A stretch of DNA of 10,323 nucleotides from CAYQUL01 sp964568925 (GTDB taxonomy: Bacteria; Patescibacteriota; Microgenomatia; UBA8517): NCBI GenBank assembly GCA_964568925.1, contig CAZMSJ010000026.1:1-10323 (forward strand), read 5' to 3'. The translations under genes and the position numbers were made by a program. Positions 6,736-10,323 of this stretch are shown one piece after another (the first letter of the stretch is position 1; each line of letters begins with the position of its first letter). Below the pieces are notes generated by a model. The model saw nothing but the letters and a program-made list of their open reading frames with translations. It was not told the DNA's origin and searched no databases.

Positions 6736-6852
6736 GTAAAAAAGTGTTCGTCTTTGCCGTAGAGGACGTCTTTATCCCTAGTAGTCGGTATCAATTTACT
6801 GCTTTTGAATAGTTGATCTCGCAGTTTAGCTCAATTTTTGCTAGAATAGCCT
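6736..6852 (+). terminator. Intergenic stretch with a weak terminator candidate at 6749-6775
   Basis: In these 117 bases the only structure seen is a six-pair stem, CGTCTT (6749-6754) with AGGACG (6763-6768) including one G-T pair. It has an 8-base loop and is followed by TCTTTAT. It could end the comEA-comEC transcript, but the T-run is poor. The right end holds the argS promoter; no small gene or RNA is apparent. Confidence 0.25.
6839..6847 (+). promoter_or_regulatory. argS extended -10 promoter, predicted leaderless
   Basis: TGC (6839-6841) followed directly by TAGAAT (6842-6847) is a TGnTAnnnT extended -10. Only AGCCT separates it from ATG 6853, so transcription should begin at or beside the A of the start codon. 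No good -35 is visible at 16-18 bp, as expected for an extended -10 site. Confidence 0.55.
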
Positions 6853-8544
6853 ATGAATAACCTTCTGTTTGATTCACTTTCTTCTCTCTATCCATCGGCT
6901 CAGTTTGAGATATCTACACCTACCCTTGAACACGGAGATTTGACTACAAATATTGCACTAGTTCTTGCTAAACAGGAGAACATGGCACCACGAGACTTGG
7001 CGCAAAAAATTATCAATGATCTAAATGCGCTTCCTTCAGTTTCAACTGTTTTTTCTCGATTTGAGATCGCTGGTCCAGGGTTTATAAATGCTTTTTACTC
7101 ACCAAAATACGTAGCAGAAGAATATCGAAAGATATTGATTGATATAGATTCTTATGGTTTGAATCAGTCTCGTTTGGGGCAGAAAGTGATAGTTGAATAC
7201 ACCGATCCAAACCCTTTTAAAGAGTTTCATATCGGCCACTTATATCCAAACATTGTAGGGGAAACCATTGCAAGGCTTAATGAAGCATCTGGGGCAACTG
7301 TCTTCCGCGCCTTATACCAAGGTGACGTAGGTATGCATGTGGCAAAAACGATGTGGGGAATGAAAAAACTCATGGAGACTGAACACTTAACGATTGATTC
7401 TCTTGAGGTAATGATACTAAATGACCGTGTGGCATTCATGGGAAGAGCATATGCCTTTGGTGCAACAGCATATAAAGACAATGAAGAAGCTATCTCAGAA
7501 ATGAAGGTTTTGAACAAAAAAGTGTACGAGAAAGATATAGAAGTGTATGGTTTGTATCAGAAAGGTAAATCCTGGAGTATGGAATACTTTGACAAGATGT
7601 ATGTGCGTCTTGGTACTCACTTTGATCTGTTCTACCTTGAGAGTGAAGTCGCAGATGATGCAGTTGCTCTTGTTCGAGAAAATCTTAACAAAGGTATTTT
7701 TACTGAAAGCCAAGGAGCGATTGTCTATGAAGGAGAGAAAGATGGCCTACACACACGTGTCTTTATAAATAGCCAAGGAATACCAACGTATGAAGCGAAA
7801 GATTTAGCTCTTGCTTCAAGAAAAGTGAAAGATGTCCCTTATGATGAATCAATCATTGTGACAGGGAACGAAGTGGATTCTTACTTTAAAGTAATCTTAA
7901 AAGTCCTTTCAAAAATTAATCCAGAACTCGCGGCAAAGACGAAGCATATTTCTCATGGAATGATTACCTTGCCTGAAGGAAAGATCTCTAGTCGAACCGG
8001 ACATATAATTACAGCAGCCTCTCTTCTTGATACCGCCGCAGCTGAAGCTCAAAAACTTGGACAAACGATTGATGCATCTCTTTCTGAAAAAGTTGGATTA
8101 GCAGCCGTTAAGTATGCACTGCTAAAAAGTAACCTAGGGGGAGATGTCGAATACTCATTTGCTACCTCAGTAACCTTTAATGGTAATAGTGGTCCGTATT
8201 TGCAATACACCTATGCACGTACCCAAAGTTTGAGAGAGAAAAGTAGTGTTACACCAGATGTTGATGGTGTTGTGTTTGATACCCTTCGCACAGAGGAGCA
8301 AGAGTTAATGCGATTTTTAGCCCGATATCCTAGGATAATTGTTGATGTACAAAAAAAATACTCACCAAGTATGCTTTGTACATATTTGTATGAGCTCGCT
8401 TCAAAATTCAACTTCTACTATAACGTACAACAAATCGTTGGAAGTGATCAAGAGGCATTTCGTGTTCATTTAGCTGCCTCTGTCGGACAGGTCTTAAAGA
8501 ATGGTTTACATATTTTGGGAATTGAGGCTTTACCAAAAATGTAA
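6853..8544 (+). CDS. argS: Arginyl-tRNA synthetase
   Basis: ArgRS charges tRNA-Arg with arginine in the cytoplasm and requires bound tRNA for activation. The 563-residue protein has the expected family length. The N-terminal Add-1 region (about 1-100) carries the HGDLTTNIALVLA pattern, used in recognising the tRNA D-loop. The class I core follows, with DPNPFKEFHIGHLYPNIVGE containing HIGH at about residue 127, then YQGDVGMHVAKTMWGM. The KMSKS region reads GKISSRTGHII, a relaxed form that is normal in ArgRS, where this loop is often degenerate. The DALR anticodon-binding domain is at the C-terminus, beginning near SFNGNSGPYLQYTYAR and ending LHILGIEALPKM. Both edges are intact. It starts 117 bp after the ComEC hydrolase gene with its own promoter, so it is a separate transcription unit. 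The M16 peptidase begins 20 bp after its stop. Confidence 0.97.
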   Translation: MNNLLFDSLSSLYPSAQFEISTPTLEHGDLTTNIALVLAKQENMAPRDLAQKIINDLNALPSVSTVFSRFEIAGPGFINAFYSPKYVAEEYRKILIDIDSYGLNQSRLGQKVIVEYTDPNPFKEFHIGHLYPNIVGETIARLNEASGATVFRALYQGDVGMHVAKTMWGMKKLMETEHLTIDSLEVMILNDRVAFMGRAYAFGATAYKDNEEAISEMKVLNKKVYEKDIEVYGLYQKGKSWSMEYFDKMYVRLGTHFDLFYLESEVADDAVALVRENLNKGIFTESQGAIVYEGEKDGLHTRVFINSQGIPTYEAKDLALASRKVKDVPYDESIIVTGNEVDSYFKVILKVLSKINPELAAKTKHISHGMITLPEGKISSRTGHIITAASLLDTAAAEAQKLGQTIDASLSEKVGLAAVKYALLKSNLGGDVEYSFATSVTFNGNSGPYLQYTYARTQSLREKSSVTPDVDGVVFDTLRTEEQELMRFLARYPRIIVDVQKKYSPSMLCTYLYELASKFNFYYNVQQIVGSDQEAFRVHLAASVGQVLKNGLHILGIEALPKM

Positions 8545-8558
8545 TTTCAGAGTATATT
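8530..8558 (+). promoter_or_regulatory. M16 peptidase promoter embedded in the end of argS, predicted leaderless
   Basis: TTACCA (8530-8535, inside the last argS codons), 17 bp, then TATATT (8553-8558). Six bases (CCACAG) separate the -10 from ATG 8565, placing the start at the A of the codon. No Shine-Dalgarno is present. Confidence 0.55.
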
Positions 8559-8564
8559 CCACAG

Positions 8565-9848
8565 ATGAACACAAAAAAGATTACACTTCCAAACGGTCTT
8601 CGACTTCTTGTGACCGAGATGCCAAGCTTGCAATCAGTTACTGTAACCGTGTGGGTGCGAGTCGGTTCTCGATATGAGACTCCAGAGATTGCTGGTATCA
8701 GTCACTTTTTAGAGCACATGGTCTTTAAGGGTGGTAAAAAATATACGACAGCAAAGGCGGTAAGTGAAGCAGTTGATGCCTTGGGTGGAGAGTTTAATGC
8801 TGGTACTTCAAAAGAGTGGACGAACTTCTATATAAAGGCTCGAGCTGGCTCAATGGCAAAGGCCATCGACATTTTGGCTGACATGACAACCTCTCCTAAA
8901 CTTGCAACTGATGATATTGAGCGAGAACGAGGGGTCATTATTGAAGAGATGAACATGTATGAAGATACTCCGATGTATAGAATCGGCGATATCTTTGACC
9001 AGGTAATGTACCCTGACACCAAAATTGGGTTAGACATTATTGGAAACAAGGAAACAATCAAAAAGATTTCTCAACAAGACTTCATTGATTTTAGAAATAC
9101 CTACTATGATCCAACCAATATTGTCGTAACAATTGCGGGTGGCGTAACAGCTACTGAGGCTGAGGCACTGACAAGCCAGTATTTTGGCCACTTAACTTCA
9201 CACAACAAAGCTATTAGTCACGATGAGTTTGTAGCGAAAGATGCACCACACGTAAAACTCATAAATAAAAAGAACGAACAAGCACACTTTATTGTTGGGT
9301 TTCCTACCTTTGGATATGGTGACGAAACAAATCGCCATGTATTGGAAGTGTTAACAACAGTGCTTGGTGAAGGAATGAGTAGTCGTTTGTTTACTGAAGT
9401 GAGAGAAAAGAGAGGCCTGGCATATAGTGTTCGCTCATCAGCAGACTTTTTTATGGATGCCGGAAGTATTGGAACCTATGCTGGAGTGGATCCAAAAAAA
9501 GCAGAAGAAGCACTTACTGTAATCCTTAAAGAAACCTATTCATTGGCTCACAAAATAACGCCTATCAGTGATGAAGAGTTATCAAAGGCTAAGGAGTACA
9601 TTAAAGGGCACATAGCCCTCTCACTTGAAAATACAAAGTCAGTTAATAACTTCTTTGGATATGATGAGCTACTTCTTACAAAGACAACAACACCTGAGGA
9701 CGAGTACAAAGCAATTGATGCTGTAACGGTTGAGCAAATTTATGCGTTGGCCCAGAAAATTTTTGTACCGGAACAGGTTAAGCTTGCAATAATTGGGCCG
9801 TTTGAAGATCAAAAACCGTTTGAAAAAATTCTCACAACTGAAAAATAA
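8565..9848 (+). CDS. M16 family zinc metallopeptidase (processing-peptidase-like)
   Basis: M16 enzymes are inverzincin peptidases that degrade or trim peptides inside a clamshell of two lobes. The 427-residue protein has the inverted zinc motif HFLEH at 47-51, in which E50 is the catalytic base and H47 and H51 bind zinc. The third ligand is E127 or E128 in RGVIIEEMNMYEDTP. The N-terminal lobe holds GSRYETPEIAGISHFLEHMVFKG and LGGEFNAGTSKEWTNFYIK. The C-terminal half has the conserved REKRGLAYSVRSS segment (arginine and tyrosine for substrate binding) and GTYAGVDPKK. The length fits the M16B type (about 400-430), which works as a dimer of two such chains. No second M16 gene is in the window, so a homodimer or a distant partner is implied. 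There is no signal peptide or membrane helix, so it should act in the cytoplasm. It lies between argS and ndk with about 20 bp on each side and its own promoter. Confidence 0.95.
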   Translation: MNTKKITLPNGLRLLVTEMPSLQSVTVTVWVRVGSRYETPEIAGISHFLEHMVFKGGKKYTTAKAVSEAVDALGGEFNAGTSKEWTNFYIKARAGSMAKAIDILADMTTSPKLATDDIERERGVIIEEMNMYEDTPMYRIGDIFDQVMYPDTKIGLDIIGNKETIKKISQQDFIDFRNTYYDPTNIVVTIAGGVTATEAEALTSQYFGHLTSHNKAISHDEFVAKDAPHVKLINKKNEQAHFIVGFPTFGYGDETNRHVLEVLTTVLGEGMSSRLFTEVREKRGLAYSVRSSADFFMDAGSIGTYAGVDPKKAEEALTVILKETYSLAHKITPISDEELSKAKEYIKGHIALSLENTKSVNNFFGYDELLLTKTTTPEDEYKAIDAVTVEQIYALAQKIFVPEQVKLAIIGPFEDQKPFEKILTTEK

Positions 9849-9852
9849 TTTG

Positions 9853-9861
9853 TGATATAAT
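9853..9861 (+). promoter_or_regulatory. ndk extended -10 promoter, predicted leaderless
   Basis: TGA (9853-9855) joins a perfect TATAAT (9856-9861), an ideal extended -10. Seven bases (CCCTGAT) precede ATG 9869, so transcription should start at 9868 or 9869. No -35 fits well, and no Shine-Dalgarno is present. The site lies in the 20-bp gap after the peptidase stop. Confidence 0.65.
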
Positions 9862-9868
9862 CCCTGAT

Positions 9869-10323
9869 ATGGAAAGAACACTCGTATTAATTAAGCCAGA
9901 TGCAATGCAAAGAGGATTGATTGGTGAAATCATGCATCGATTTGAGCGAAAAGGTTTGAAGCTCATTGGGTTAAAGATGTATACCTTGAATGATGAATTG
10001 ATTGATGAGTGGTATGGACACCACAAAGGCAAAAGCTTCTTTGCTGACTTGAAGTCATATATGCAGTGGACACCAATCGTTGCAATTGTGTGGGAAGGTC
10101 TTGATGCAATCACCACTGTTCGAAAAATTGTAGGTATCACTAAAGGTCGGGAAGCTGATACTGGTTCAATTCGAGGCGATTTTGGTATGAGTGGACAACA
10201 GAACTTGATTCATGCATCTGACTCAGCTGAGGCAGCTCAAAAAGAAATTGGTTTAATCTTTGATGAGGCTGAATTGTTTACCTACTTAAGTGCTTCTGAG
10301 TGTTTAATCTACGGCGAAGAAGA
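9869..10323 (+). CDS. ndk: Nucleoside diphosphate kinase, 3' end cut by the window
   Basis: Ndk moves the terminal phosphate from ATP to other nucleoside diphosphates by a phosphohistidine intermediate and so balances NTP and dNTP pools. The first 151 codons are present with no stop before the edge. All hallmark residues can be read: ERTLVLIKPDAMQRG with K9, Tyr49 in WYGHHKGKSFF, R85, the GSIRGDFG block with R102, and N112 with the active-site H115 in NLIHASDSAEAA. The loop before this reads VGITKGREADTG instead of the usual VGATNPAEA form. Most bacterial enzymes end near residue 140-145. This one continues to at least 151 and has an acidic tail (YGEEE), like archaeal and some CPR forms, so only a few residues are likely missing. 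It follows the M16 gene by 20 bp with its own strong extended -10. Confidence 0.97.
   Translation, partial: MERTLVLIKPDAMQRGLIGEIMHRFERKGLKLIGLKMYTLNDELIDEWYGHHKGKSFFADLKSYMQWTPIVAIVWEGLDAITTVRKIVGITKGREADTGSIRGDFGMSGQQNLIHASDSAEAAQKEIGLIFDEAELFTYLSASECLIYGEE

Noticed and set aside
9832..10140. Minus-strand 102-residue open frame
   Set aside because: It is a shadow of ndk, whose catalytic motifs are unmistakable.

Overview
The window is a compact, AT-rich stretch of bacterial chromosome, most likely from the Candidate Phyla Radiation (Patescibacteria). The best single clue is the LeuRS. Its N-terminal block around the signature at residues 43-52 (PYPSAEGLHAGH region), followed by GIHSENYA, is the form I recall from Microgenomates-type CPR bacteria. 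CPR is supported further by a ComEA-ComEC set with ComEC divided into two proteins, an archaeal-looking Ndk, the near absence of Shine-Dalgarno sequences, and several genes whose -10 box sits directly before the ATG. This placement is inference and no search was run. TGA is used as a stop and is absent in frame, so the code is standard.

Left part (1-1390), minus strand: the start of a multi-spanning membrane protein of the O-antigen ligase/polymerase kind runs off the left edge. Before it in the same direction is an unusual protein with a tyrosine-recombinase N-terminal SAM-like domain, a single membrane segment and a predicted extracytoplasmic tail. It diverges from leuS, and the two genes have back-to-back promoters.

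Centre (1397-6735): leuS (plus strand) is interrupted by a 100-N assembly gap. The reading frame changes across the gap, so the N run is a placeholder and about 270-285 bases are really missing. A secreted, C-terminally anchored protein of unknown function converges on leuS. Divergent from it is a tight three-gene DNA-uptake cluster: a membrane-anchored ComEA-like helix-hairpin-helix protein, the ComEC membrane channel part, and the ComEC metallo-beta-lactamase part. The last two overlap by ATGA.

Right part (6853-10323), plus strand: argS, an M16 zinc peptidase and ndk (cut by the right edge) follow each other at about 20-bp spacing. Each of the last two has its promoter partly inside the end of the gene before. 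For leuS, argS, the peptidase and ndk, the predicted transcription start falls on or next to the A of the start codon, which suggests leaderless mRNAs.

I see no tRNA, rRNA, CRISPR array, insertion sequence or convincing riboswitch. The most unusual items are the membrane-tethered recombinase-like protein, the run of leaderless promoters and the split ComEC.
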